Shown one piece after another: positions 12,535 through 24,398 of a stretch of DNA of 64,000 nucleotides. This stretch comes from Mallotus nudiflorus (Eukaryota > Streptophyta > Magnoliopsida > Malpighiales > Euphorbiaceae). Below the pieces are notes generated by a model. The model saw nothing but the letters and a program-made list of their open reading frames with translations, did not search any database and was not told where the DNA came from. The stretch lies in the NCBI GenBank assembly GCA_947683625.1, contig CANTUR010000056.1, positions 62,001-126,000 of the forward strand, in the 5' to 3' direction. A program made the position numbers and the translations under genes. The first letter of the stretch is position 1, and each line of letters begins with the position of its first letter.

Positions 12535-13597
12535 AAAACTCCTTGCTATAAAGAAGCCTTGATACTTGGTAATTTATCATTTGAGATGTGCTGATAAAGA
12601 CAAAGCTATGAGGTTGATGGAAGTAGTGCGTGAAGGAGTCTATAGGCCACACATGAATAGGACAGTCTTTGCAAAGAAGATAGCTTGTCAAGGTCACTTT
12701 TGACTGACTATACAGACAGATTATGTCAAGTTTATGAAGAACTGCCATAATTATTAGACATATAGAGACGTCAGTCATCTGCCTTCTATGGAACTTCAAG
12801 GAATGACCTCTCCATGGCCCTTCACCATTTAAGGAATCAATATTATAGGAGAGATAAGGCCAAAAGCATCAAATGTTCATTGATACATTGTGGTGGCAAT
12901 CGATTTTTTCTCCAAATGGGTTGAAGCTGAGTCTTATACTGTTGTTGGCTTGAAACAAATGGCAAGGTTCATCGAAAATAATATAATTTGCAGATATGGG
13001 CTGCCTCATCACGTCGTCACTAAAAATGGTGTTCAGTTTCAGGCAAAGATAGCTGCCCTGTTAAAGGAATGCAAGATTGAACATCATCAATCATCTCCAT
13101 ATAAGCCATAAGCGAATGGGTAGTGGAGGCTGTAAATAAAAATATGAAGAGGATCCTCGCTAAGATGATGGAGAATTATTGAGATTGGATTGATTATCTA
13201 TAATTTGCATTATGGGGGTATAGGACTACTACAAGGACATCAACTGGTGTCACTCTATACTCCTTAGTATATGGGTGTGAGGCAATATTGCTGAAAGAAG
13301 TGGAGATTCAATCATTAAGGGTTCTTTTGGAATCCAAAATCCTAGAACATTAGTCGGTGGAGAGCCAATTGGTGCAGCTGACACTACTAAGTGAGAAAAG
13401 AATGAAAGTGATGTATCACTCCCAGTTAGATCAGAAAAGGATGGCTTGAGCTTATAATAAGAAGATTGAGCCTAGAAAGATCAAAGAAAGGGATTTGGTA
13501 CTAAAACTCACAAAGCTGATAATGACTGATCCATGAGGCAAGTTCAACATGAATTGGGAAAGGTCATATCTAGTGAAGAAACTATTCTCCAAGGGTG
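12535..13597 (+). pseudogene. Degenerate integrase of the Tat element
   Basis: The zinc-binding part lies near 12560-12770 with stops. The catalytic core is open at 12890-13111: VAIDFFSKWVEAE carries the first catalytic aspartate, and VVTKNGVQFQ stands where intact copies have SDNGxQF, so the second aspartate appears changed to lysine or asparagine. After 13111 the frame is full of stops but resembles the usual tail up to the solo LTR at 13603. Integrase would insert the cDNA copy; this one cannot function. Confidence 0.8.
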
Positions 13598-13602
13598 TCA
13601 CT

Positions 13603-13828
13603 TGTAATACCCTACATATATATATATAATTATTTAAATAAAAAGGGACATAATTTTTCTCAAATAGTACTAGTAATAGTTAATTTGCATTATATTATAG
13701 TATGATTGCATTAACATTATATTTTAGGTTAAATCTTGGTTTAAGCGTGTATATTTATTCATATGTATGTATATATAAATATATACATAAATGTATATAT
13801 AATATAGTATAAAGTATAATTATATACA

Positions 13829-13877
<49 letters not shown>

Positions 13878-16651
13878 TTATATATGGTATATATATACAG
13901 TATATATGCATATAGTTATAATACAGTATAATAAGTATATTATATATATATATTATTGGTTATAATATAGTATATATATATATAGATATATGTATAGTTA
14001 GAGTTAGAAGGAGCCAGAACCGAAGCAAAACAGACCCCTTTGCACCTCCTTCCCCGTCCGTCACCCTGCTGCTTCCTACCATCCTTGTGCTGCCTTCGCC
14101 TTTGACCGGAGGACTCCATTTTCGTCGTGCTTCAGGAGCTCCCAAGCCTGGTAGTTGCTGTTGCACTTCTTCTTCTTCTTCTTTTTCTTTCTCCGTCAAG
14201 TAGCCAGCTCCCTCCCTACGCACGACAGTACCTTCCTGCCAGTTGATCCTCTGCTTGCCATTGCTGTCCATCTCGCCTGTGCTGCTCCCTCTTCTTCTTT
14301 CTTCCTGGTGACAGTAAGCTCATCCTTCCCATCTTCTTCGTCCTACAGGCAGTGAGTAACACTCACCTTATCCCTCCTTCCTTCCTTCAATTTTCTGCTT
14401 GATCTTGGCAATTCTAGGGTGATTAGTGTTGGTTAACATGCATTTGAGTTGGTTTCAATTTTCTTTGAAATTTTTGGTAATTTAATTAATTTCCAGAAAT
14501 TATTTAGTATTTAATTGGCTTTATTTGATAGTAATTTGAGTATAATTCATAACTAGGCTGATTGTTATTAATTATTTTGAGTAAAACAAATTTTATTGAA
14601 TTTTTTTTTGAATTTATTCTGATTTTTGGTGAATTTTGAATATTTTAATGCTATTTTAGGAATTTTCGGGAATTAATTATAAAAATAGCAAATAATAATA
14701 ATAATTGACATTTTGGTGTTATTATGTGTTGATATAAATTTTAGGGTAAGGAAGATAATTTTTTTAGAATATTATACAATTTTTAGGAATTTCTATACTT
14801 TATGTCAAAATAAAATAATTAGGCTAATTTTGAAAATTTTGGTTAAAAAGGTTATGAAATTTAATAAATGAGGTTATTAGTGAATAATATAAATTTTAGA
14901 ACTCAAACTATAATTTTTGAGATTTTTATACTATTTTTATAAATATATTTGAGTTTATGCCAAAAAAATTGATTTTGGGGTAAATAATATTATTGGGAGA
15001 AATATTGTTGGTTGATTAAATTTTTTATATTATTGGGAGGAATTATCTTGAGAAAAATAAGTTTTAGATGATTAGATAATTTTAAGGAAAATTTTTGTAT
15101 ATATAGCACATTATGTAATTTATATATATACTGGGGGTAAAAATGTAATTTTACACTAAATATGATAAATATATATTTTAATTAGTTTTATTAATATTTA
15201 AAGGGTTTAGATAATTTTTATAAATTAATTGATATAATCACTTAAGTAGAGTAAATTTTAGATATTGAATTTCAAATAATGTATATATATATATATATAT
15301 ATAATACATTACAAAGGTTTTAATTTGGATAATAATTATAATTATAATTGTTGGTGATGGAATACAAATTTAATTGCTTAACTTTGGATAATTAAGATTA
15401 ACCTCTTCGGGGCAAATAATTCCTACCGTTAGTTATGTTAAATCCTGTCTGTCGAGTCTCGTCCGATTTTCCTCGAGTCAATCTGGAATTTTATTATTTT
15501 GTTTATTTCTGATTCCGATTCCTTAATCATGTTTTAAAAGTCGATTATTATTATTTCCTTCTAGATCATCTCGGAGCAGAAGCCGTGAGGCCGAGGCAGA
15601 CGCGTGGTCGTCAGCCTTCACAATCATCCTGTAAGTTGATAGAATGATCTGTGCGTGTGCTTTAATTAACAAATGCGTGCGCTCCTATTTTAATATTGAT
15701 TATATGGTTTATTTAATTTAATGCTATTATTTAAGATTTAAACGCATTTTATTGTTTAAAATCGATTTGAGAAATTTTGGTAGAACGGGCTACCTAGTAG
15801 GCTTCACCAGGACTATGTGCACATGGTAAAGATTGAGAGATGGATCCGTAATATATATGTTTGGTGAATGTTAAACTGGGATGGGTGCCTCGGTGGAAGC
15901 CTATGCTCTCGGGGACCGTCAATGATTTGTAAGGTTAAAATGGACTGGGATGGGTGCCTTGGTTGATGTCTTTGCTCTCAGGGACCGCCAGTGCCATATA
16001 TTTGGATTAAGTGAATGACTACGGCTTGGTGCCTCAGTTGATGCCCTTGCTCTCGGGGACCAGTAGTCTAGTTGGAATAAGTGGGCCCAGTTGGCCATGT
16101 AGATTGTTGGGTTTAGGGTTCTATCGAGATTTTTCAAAAGCTATAAACATATATAGTTTTCAAAAAGGTTTTCAAACCGTACAGCTCTTTTTATTGACTT
16201 ACTCAGTAAGGTCTGATTCCCCTCAATTTATTTTTTCAGGAGATTGGGATTTCGACCTCAGACTACCTCCACACCGAGTTTCTTCTTCACCGGCTATTTT
16301 AGGTAGGTCATTATAAGTTGTACTGTGTGTTAATCTAGGTTGCTGCAGTAGTATATGTATTAAAGATTTGTATGGTTTAAACATAATTATGTAATTTATT
16401 TGTGTAAACCACGCTTATGTATAAGATTCAATTTGATTTATAATATGAGATGTTGAAATACATTATTATTTAAGCAGTTGAATTGGTGTATTCTGAGAAA
16501 AATCAGTTTGATAATGTGTTCTGTTTTAAAGTAAAGTTTAATATATGAATGGTTTTATTTTTTTTCCTTTAGGCTTACTACGGGTTTCGGGGGCCTTATA
16601 CTTACCCATTCCTTAGTGCCGGTCACGTGCCCTCGGGTTCGGGTCGTGACA
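13603..16651 (+). mobile_element. Solo LTR of a Tekay-type chromovirus
   Basis: The 3049-bp segment begins TGTAATACCC and ends GGGTCGTGACA, and is flanked by TCACT on both sides (13598-13602 and 16652-16656). Its ends and several internal blocks match the Tekay LTRs at 39141 and 46728: a CTACCTAGTGGGC-like box near 15790, a CTCAGTGAGGTCTGA-like box near 16202, and the closing AGTGCCGGTCA block. It belongs to the same lineage but a different subfamily. The first 400 bases are TA-microsatellite-rich and a GC-richer leader-like patch follows at about 14030-14350. The open frame at 14155-14355 inside it is not a gene. Confidence 0.92.
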
Positions 16652-16656
16652 TCACT

Positions 16657-18522
16657 ATCCTATCAAAATTAAAAGGAAATGAATTCAGAGAGCCTATCAA
16701 CCTAGACAAGCTCAAGAAATACTTTTTATAAAAGTCTCACCATGAAGAAAACCTCATAAAGAGGCTGTCTAGGAAAAAATTAGAGACAAAAATGAAAAAT
16801 TTAAAATCCCACTAGGTTAAAAACTCATAAAGAGGCAATCTATACAAAAGATAAAGATGTGTAAAAGGAGAGAGATGTCAGGAAAATAATTGGTTTGAAA
16901 ACTTGTAATGGCAAGCTAACCAACAACATGAGCTACCTTAAAAGAAAAATTTATATTCATCTTGTGCTTGAGCTAAATGAAATAAAATTATTGAAATTAT
17001 TGTTTAACATTGCCTTAAGTGTCTATTATAAACCATTTAATTACCATAAAGGGAAACTCTATCTAACAAAAGTGATATAATGACTTAATTCGTAAGCTAA
17101 TTTTGTTTCTTTTTCTTTTTCAGAGCACCCCTAATGCTGAATGCTTGTAACTCTATCGCTCTTTTACTTTTTATAAACATATCTTATTATGTCTATTACA
17201 ATTGTATCCACACCTTATAATGGTTATTGGTAGATAGATCTTCATTGTAGTTGATGTTTCTTTAAATGGTTCTTCGTGGCCAAGTACTGGCTAAGTTATC
17301 CAGAAAATTTTAAGAAAGAGGTCCTGATTGGTCCCACAATCAGCTATTTTTTACCATACTAATGGTAGAGATGAGCAGGGTTATCAGACTGATGGTGGAG
17401 ATGAGAAGGGTTATAAAATATGGCAAAATGAAGGCCAGTAATGGGAACATAGTGAATGTAAAATCAAATGGTCATGAACTATAACCTCCATCATGGACAC
17501 ATCCATCAAATCAACATGTCAGGAAATGTTGATAGCCAACTCTAGACATTTTTAAGGATGGGATGTAGCTTTCTGTTTCTATAGTATTTTGCTCTATAAT
17601 GTGCCAATATTTTGAGAAGGCTCAAGTAATCCTTATTTCTCGTGAAGCCACATCTATAAAGGTAATGAAAAATTAAAAAGACGCTATGAACTCAAAGGAT
17701 AGTAATAAAGAGAAGAAACCTACCTTTAGCAAGAATGGACTTTCAGAAAATCTCCTAGTTGATGAGAAATGGTCCAAACCAATGCTAGTTTTTACTAGGA
17801 TGAGAGGAAAAGGATTGGATCCATTTTCCACTTGGTCTAAGATGTGAAGGATTTTGGCATCACAGTTTCCAGAAATGGAAACAAGCAGGAATTAAGCATA
17901 CAAGCATAGAGCCATTATCAAGGGCAAATATACCTTATTCTGGTCCACACCCATGGTGGTATTGAGAAATGGCTCTAATTCGATCTCTAAACTAAGGATA
18001 TGCTGAGATGAAACTCGGGGTGGAAAACAAAACATTCAAGCCATCTAATTCTAAATGGAATATGGATATAGGACTCTAAGAGTAGGAATTGCAAGTTAAT
18101 AAGCGGAATCCAAGCGATAGCCAAGGGTAGCTTTGAATTCTAATATGCTAAACTGAAAAACATATTTGCAAGGATCCCAGAACTGAGATACAATATGAAG
18201 AAATGAGAAGTTGCTTTTCCTTATATAAAGAGATTTGAAAGAGGACAAGTCAAAGGGCTCCAATTTTGCCTAAGAGTTTCCATTCAAGCTCTTCATGATA
18301 GTTTGCAAGTGTTTAAGGCATCTTTTAGTCATGGTTTGGGTTTGGGTGATATTCCAATATTTAGAATCTATTTTGGGCCATTTTAGGAGGAAATGGAATT
18401 TTTAAATCGAATTTAAATAGTTAAGCTAATCACAAAGATAGAGAAATGAAATGTAAAGTTTTAAAATTCCTAAAATAATAAATTACCAATTATATATAGG
18501 GCCTATCTCAGTTATCCTTAGT
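16657..18522 (+). other. Non-coding region of the Tat element after integrase
   Basis: The first part (16657-16870) contains the ACTCATAAAGAGGC phrase twice, a block usual just after Tat integrase, and recurs in diverged form at 55290-55420. The remainder up to the antisense gene has no supported frame. A pyrimidine tract ending in CAG near 17100-17124 looks like a splice acceptor but cannot be tested. Confidence 0.5.
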
Positions 18523-21114
18523 CTAAGCATCAGACTCGATGCCCTCAGGGTCACCTCCTCCAGTCCCATCATTGCTACTCTCCTCACTAATTTGGAACAC
18601 CTCAATCTGCCACTCAAGAGTAGTGATCCTAACCTGACTAGCTTCATCATGATCCTATTCAAAACAAACTTCAGGTCAATAAATCATACAAACATACATA
18701 CATATAGACATAGGAGAGATCTTTACCCTCCATTATTGGGTGACAACCAACATATGATCCCTTTAAGCCTCGATCATGTGATACATGTACAACCCTTAAT
18801 TCAAGGAAATCCGCATCATTGGTATGATGTTAGAGATTAACAAATGCATTGAGAATGATCTAAGACACATGTTAAAAGCAAACTTACATGGGTAGTGCCC
18901 CCCAGGGATGCAAGTAGGTGTGAGCTCATCATCTAAAGTCAAGAACTAATGGGATAGCTCTCTTGAAGGAACCCAATAATGAATAAGCCAATCATGAGTG
19001 TGAGCAAAGCTACTAATAATGATCTCGATGATAAAAATGATGGGATGTCTCATCTGCTCAACTGCAGTCGAGGTCCTCTCTCTGTGTGGATCTCTATGGA
19101 ATCTCTAGGTCTCTCTCTCGCTCACACAAGAGGCCTAACATAAGTTGCCGATCTAATGGGCGCAGCCTAAAATGAGGAATTACGTTAGAACAACATTATT
19201 GTAAGACATGAGTCAAACACTAAATGCTTACCTGAGAAGTGGAGGCATTAGACAGAGGTACCATATGAAAGAGATAGGTTTAAACAAAATCCATATACTA
19301 GCTCTTAATTTGCATGGTGTGATCAATAGTCAATGAACCAGTGATAGCCTAGGCAAGATCATCACTGCCTAACTCATGTGTCCAAAGCATGCTACTAAGA
19401 GGAAACTTGGGTATGCACCTGGCCCTGATAGCCCCGTTCTAATTGAGGACTCCCTCACCAAGATACCAAACTCAACAACCTAGCTTATATAAAAGGATCC
19501 TCCTCTAGGACAAGAGGCTGGAATGGGTCATCTTCATGTTCCACTTGTCTTCATGACCCTATAAGTCATTCTGGATCTATGAAAAAACCAAAAGGTAAGC
19601 AATTTAAATTTAAGAAAATTACTAATATAATTAATAAATGTTTCAGGTACCCCATCTTGTGTCAAGAAATTTAGGTGTAGTCGATGGATATGAACTCGAG
19701 TCAAATTCTTCTTCAAGACACGGTTGGCACCCCATCACTGAATGGTCAGAAGCTCGTCCACTACACGAGTCACCCCAATGAGCAACTCTAACTCCATCAC
19801 CTAGACCTACAAAAGAAGCAGCATTAATAAGATGTTTAGTAAACAGTAATAGAAATGAATTAGTCAAGAAAAATGATGAAGCTCACTAAAACAGTGTGCC
19901 AAAAGTTATAGAATCTCTTGGCTCCATTTACTAGATTGTCCATACACTTGTACAAATAAGCCAAGGCACAACTGCCCCAATCATAGGAGGCCACTATATT
20001 AAAATCACATAGAGGTGATAAGAATATTAGGTTAATTGAACTGGTAATGTCAATAAAAAGAGTGGTGTCGAGCAGATAGACCAAGAAAGCTCACACCACC
20101 TGATCCACCTGGAATGGAGTGACCATCTCTGCAATCCTCTCCTTAGTGTAGAAGCTCCAGATCGAATCAAACTTTATGGTGTGTGATTCCTTCATGTACG
20201 AGACCATACCAAGAAGACGCTCAATAAAAGTGACTTTTTTAGGAGTCAACTGATATAAACAAACATCAATAAGGACAAGATCCCCATCACATGTTAGTGA
20301 TAGCTATAAAGGAAATGGGATCTAGAGTGAGCTCTCTGAAGGGGAGGTGAAAGGTATGAGCCATCTCAAACCACCACTCTATTAACACATGGAGGGGCTG
20401 ATAGTCGGTCTGACCCTAATCCTCATAAAGTGTGATGACAAAATTATCAAACTCGATCTTTTAAAGCTAGTCCTTTTGGCCTTTTTTCAGGTCATTAAAA
20501 AAGACATGGGCCCTATAGAAGTTCCCCGCGCCCTTAAACGTTTAAGCATCAGCCTGCAAGAAAATCAAGGAAGTTAAAATAAATTACAATCAACTTTGTG
20601 TTATTTTTCTAAAGAAAAAAGTAAAATTTAAAAAGAAAAGAAGCTAATCACCCTATCATAGAGGTGCAGCACCTTAGCCATAAGGCAATCGCCTCATGGC
20701 TTTGGTAATTATCTTTATGAAAGAGATAATAGCCATTTCTTGCTCAAAGGAAAATTGCCTCTAGGCAATGAAGTGATTGCCTCATCGTAAAGGCAAATGC
20801 CTTCACTCAGTAAAGAATAGCAGTAGAGTTTTCAATTTTCGATTAATTTTATAAAATTCAATCATAATTCATTGTATTTTTTTAATCCTAAATGATAAAC
20901 TATCACAAATAAGCATTAACCTGGTATAAATTGTAGGGAAAAATGAGAGGATTCAAGCACTAACCTCCTCAATCATAAAAGAGCAAATTTAGATTCTCAA
21001 ATCCACTAAGAGAGGAATCTGATTTCCTTGGATCAATCCGAAGTTGCAAGGTGCACTAGGGGAAGGCAAAACGTGATCCTATTTAGGCACAGAAGGAGTA
21101 CTCTTGCCATCCAT
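18523..21114 (-). pseudogene. Antisense gene with plant-mobile-domain similarity, carried by the Tat element
   Basis: On the minus strand, broken frames near 20420-20320 read EWWFEMAHTFHLPFREL, matching the opening of the plant mobile domain (ERWxxETHTFHLPxGEM). Further on, 20084-19887 reads FLVYLLDTTLF and YDWGSCALAYLY, matching its second half. GT-AG introns fit between the pieces: 19886-19807 (80 nt) and 18726-18655 (72 nt), with another acceptor TTGCAG near 20557 and a possible first exon starting at 21114. The last exon ends with an acidic tail and stop at 18523. At least one TGA and one frameshift interrupt it. Tat-lineage elements are known to carry antisense extra genes, and plant mobile domains are known to be spread by transposons. 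The exact exon set is inferred. Confidence 0.7.
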
Positions 21115-21479
21115 TTTCAAATGGGTGTGAGCATGGGAAAGAGAAGAAAAAGAAGACAAATGGGTGTGAGCATGAGAAGGAGGAAGGAAAAGAAAGAAAG
21201 AGAGAAAAGGGGATAAGAGATCCTTTTTACAAATAAACAAATGTGGAAATTAGAAATTGAAGAAAGATGAATAAATGATGATGATGATGATGAGTGAAGA
21301 TGATAAAAATGATGGATAATAATGATGAATGAATTTTCCATTATGAATGAACCCAAAGCAGTTAACAAATTAAGACTTTTAATTCTAGCTGAAGCACCAG
21401 TCAAATTGTAAACAGGAACCCAAAGGGGTTAGCAAACTTGATTTTTTTCTTGGTTCTAGTGGAAGCACTAGTCAGTAAT

Positions 21480-21912
21480 ACCTAGTTTGGTTGGCCAATG
21501 CATCGGGGGAAAATTGTGCATTCAGTTTGATCAACCCATATCCTAAGATAAACTATGGAATTAGCAACACCCAGTTTGGTCAACTCGTGCATCGGGGGCA
21601 AATAACGCATTCAGTTTAATTGCCCCGCATCCGGGGATAAGCTATAAAATCAACAACACCTAGTTTTTCGGCCCGTGCATCAGGGGTTAAATCAAGCATT
21701 TGGTTTGATCAGCCCATATCCAACAAGCTATGGAATTGGCAAAACCTAGTTTGGTCAGGCATGCATCGGGAGTAAATCAAGCATTTGGTTTGATTGACCC
21801 ATATTTGGGGACAAGCTATGGAATCAACAATACCTAGTTTGGTTAGCCCATGCATTAGGGACAAATCACGTGTTTAGTTTAATCAGCCCATATCCGGGGA
21901 TAAGCTATGGAT
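21480..21912. repeat. Tandem repeat, about 88-bp unit, five copies
   Basis: The phrase CCTAGTTTGGT (or close variants) recurs at about 21481, 21570, 21659, 21745 and 21833, giving spacings of 86-89 bp. Each unit also has a GCATCGGGG-like and a TTTGATCAGCCCATAT-like block. Ogre/Tat elements often have tandem repeats between pol and the 3' LTR. The first 70 bases of the 3' LTR use the same wording (CAATTTGATCAGCCCACAC). Confidence 0.85.
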
Positions 21913-22296
21913 TTTCTTTAATTGAAGCATTAATAATAGAGGTGATTGATTAGGTAATAAATTCCTAGAGTCTACAATGAAAAATAGACTGATCAAGCAA
22001 TGAATTCCCAAAGTCTATAGTTTACTAAGTGATTGATCGGGCTAGGAAAACTAACAAATTATATTTCTACTTAGTGGAAGGAGGGTTTTCTTGCCAAAAC
22101 TATAATGAGTGGTTGATGGGGCCAAGAAAACCCGAGGATCACGATCACGTTTCGAGTCGAAGCACTCACCTCTTGAGCAAAGCTTAAAGTCCAAGTATGC
22201 TACCTCATTACTTTTGCTTTAATTACATTGTGCATGTGGTTTTCTCAAAAATTTTCTTTACATATGTTTGGTTTTTCAAAAAATCAAAGGGCAAAC
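21913..22296. other. Short spacer before the Tat 3' LTR
   Basis: No gene. The last bases, around CAAAGGGCAAAC (22285-22296), are the likely polypurine tract that primes plus-strand synthesis, directly before the LTR start. Confidence 0.45.
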
Positions 22297-22793
22297 TACA
22301 AACACTCGGTCTGATTGGCCCATGAATTAGGGGTAAACTATAGGTGCTCAATTTGATCAGCCCACACTATAGCCCAATGATGAGAATGAAAAGGTTGGAT
22401 ACAAGTACGAAGCTTAAATCTTTGATTAGAAATGGAATTGAGAGCATCAGGACCCAAAACCTAGCCCAAATCGTTCAAACCTAACTAAAATGACCTCAGC
22501 CCAACTTAAGGCCAGGCTAGAGAGGTGTCGCCTTTGTGCCATGAGGCAATCACCTCTTTGGCAGTTACTACTAAGATGACTGCCTCATAACATTGGTGCC
22601 TCCTCTATGGTAGACCACTTGTAGCATCATTTAATGCAGCTGCAACTATGATGGTTAAGTAGGGAGGGGCCTACACCCTCCAGACTTAATTTTTATATGA
22701 GGAAGAGATTTTTAGGGGAAAGAAAAAGGTTATTGAGGCTCCTGATGGTTTAGGAACCTAGGGGCATGGGTGAGGAATGAGATCAAAATGGAG

Positions 22794-22824
<31 letters not shown>

Positions 22825-22850
22825 GGGACTAGCATTAGCAAGAGGGGAAG
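22297..22850 (+). repeat. 3' LTR of the Tat element, first part
   Basis: Collinear with 3232-3790 of the 5' LTR, including the CGCCTTTGTGCCATGAGGCA block and the GA microsatellite (22801-22826). It is cut at 22850 by the CRM-type insertion. The terminal TG has become TA. A frame at 22777-23052 only bridges this junction and is not a gene. Confidence 0.85.
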
Positions 22851-23674
22851 TGATGTGAATCCAAGTTCAAAGCCTAAAGAGATCCAAGATCCATTAATAG
22901 TACAAGAAGGCCCAATCACAAGGTCCAAATCCAAGAAGCTTCAAGAAGCCATATTGGGTTTAATTAAGGACATTTGGAAAGCCCACGAATTTCAGCCCAA
23001 TAAGGCATCCATAGAGGCCCAAGGAATAATATTTAACTTGTTTTTGTGTTAATAACAATTAGGGTTACATGTAGCCACCATATACAAGTTAATAGGGTAA
23101 TTAATACCAAGTAATGGCTATTATTATGGGTAGTGGTTACTAAATTTAATGGGGTAATCAATACCAAGTAATGGCTATTAATGTGGGTAATGGTTATTAA
23201 GGCCATTTAAGAGTAAAAGTAATCCTATGTGTGTGAGTCTATTTTAGTAGTGTGAGCATGGACTTGTACTCTATATAAACAAGTCCTTTTCTTTCTTTTG
23301 TAGCATGAATGAATTTGATATATGAATTATAACTTTGTTTGAGTTTTATTGTGAGGAATTTTGTCTTTAATTTCTTGCATAAACTTTGTGACTTATCAAG
23401 CTTTATTCTAGCTTGTGGTGTCAAAATCTAAATCTTTGTTTTCTTGTTATTTATCAAACATTCTTGTTTGTGGCATAAGAGGAAATTCAAAGTCTATCTT
23501 AGTATCTTTATCCTTGTTGGTAAAGGGGTTAAATAGCATCTATCTTCTTACTTCAATCTTTGAACGATCCAAATTTGTGGATTAAATTGGTAATTTCTAG
23601 TTTTCTTTCAATTCAACTTATCATAGTATTCTTGCTATTGTGGAGTTAATTGATGAAACCTACAATTCCCATCA
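22851..23674 (+). repeat. 5' LTR of the CRM-type element
   Basis: 824 bp with perfect 5-bp inverted ends TGATG/CATCA. Five substitutions separate it from the 3' copy, and there are no indels. Confidence 0.95.
23272..23279 (+). promoter_or_regulatory. TATA box in the CRM-type LTR
   Basis: TATATAAA within ACTCTATATAAACAAG. The same sequence is at 29376-29383 in the 3' LTR. A usual element promoter position; the transcription start was not determined. Confidence 0.6.
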
Positions 23675-23678
23675 TAAG

Positions 23679-23690
23679 TGGTATCAGAGC
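23679..23690 (+). other. Primer-binding site of the CRM-type element
   Basis: TGGTATCAGAGC, complementary to the 3' end of initiator methionine tRNA, four bases after the LTR end. This is the standard site in plant chromoviruses. Confidence 0.9.
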
Positions 23691-24398
23691 ATTGGCTCAA
23701 GATTGAGGTTTGCGTATCCAAAACTATCTTTTAGTTCTCAATATCTTGTGTTCATCTTATATTTTGCACCTTTCTTGCTATCTATTATTCTTGTTATTTT
23801 TTTTTATCTTTATTCTTCTTATCTCAAGATTTTGTTTGCAGATATCAAAAAAAAAAAAAGTTGTTATCTTTGAGATTTTTGTGATACCTTTCAATTCGTG
23901 CATATATCAAAAAAAAAAAAAAAGAAAAATTCGTCCATAAAAAAAGTATATGTTATCTTTGATATTCCTATGTTAGATCTCAGTTTACATTAAAAAAAAA
24001 TTTGACTCTTCATATTCCATTGAGATCTATCTTTATAATTCTGTCTCTTTGTGTTCTTTGATAATCTATCTTTGTTTTTTTATTTCTATTAGCCTATTTG
24101 TTACAAATTGTTCTTTTCTTTAAGCCTACCTTATTATTTTCTTGTTAGCCTACCTTATTTTTTTATCATTGATTACTACATTCTTGAATTTTGTTTGATT
24201 GAGAAACTTAGTTAATCTAAGAAATCAAAAGGCAAATTTGAGAGGTAAAAGGCAAGAGTGTGAGATCATTAGAGAAAAAGCCAAAATTGAGTGTAAACAC
24301 GAGTGGTATACATCAATTTTGAGTGAAACACGTGAGGGAGTGTTGTGAGATTGTTTTTTTTTCTATTTTCTTTTGTTAAAATTTTAGGTTTTACAATC
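23691..24398 (+). other. Leader of the CRM-type element with repeated A tracts
   Basis: About 700 bases of untranslated leader. It contains three runs of 9-15 A (near 23848-23860, 23910-23924 and 23991-23999); the first two follow the word ATATC. Open frames at 23640-23940 are low-complexity artefacts. The gag start chosen is 24399. Confidence 0.6.

Noticed and set aside
14155..14355. Frame with poly-Phe stretch in the Tekay solo LTR
   Set aside because: Arises from a CTT microsatellite; no domain, and it lies in LTR leader sequence.
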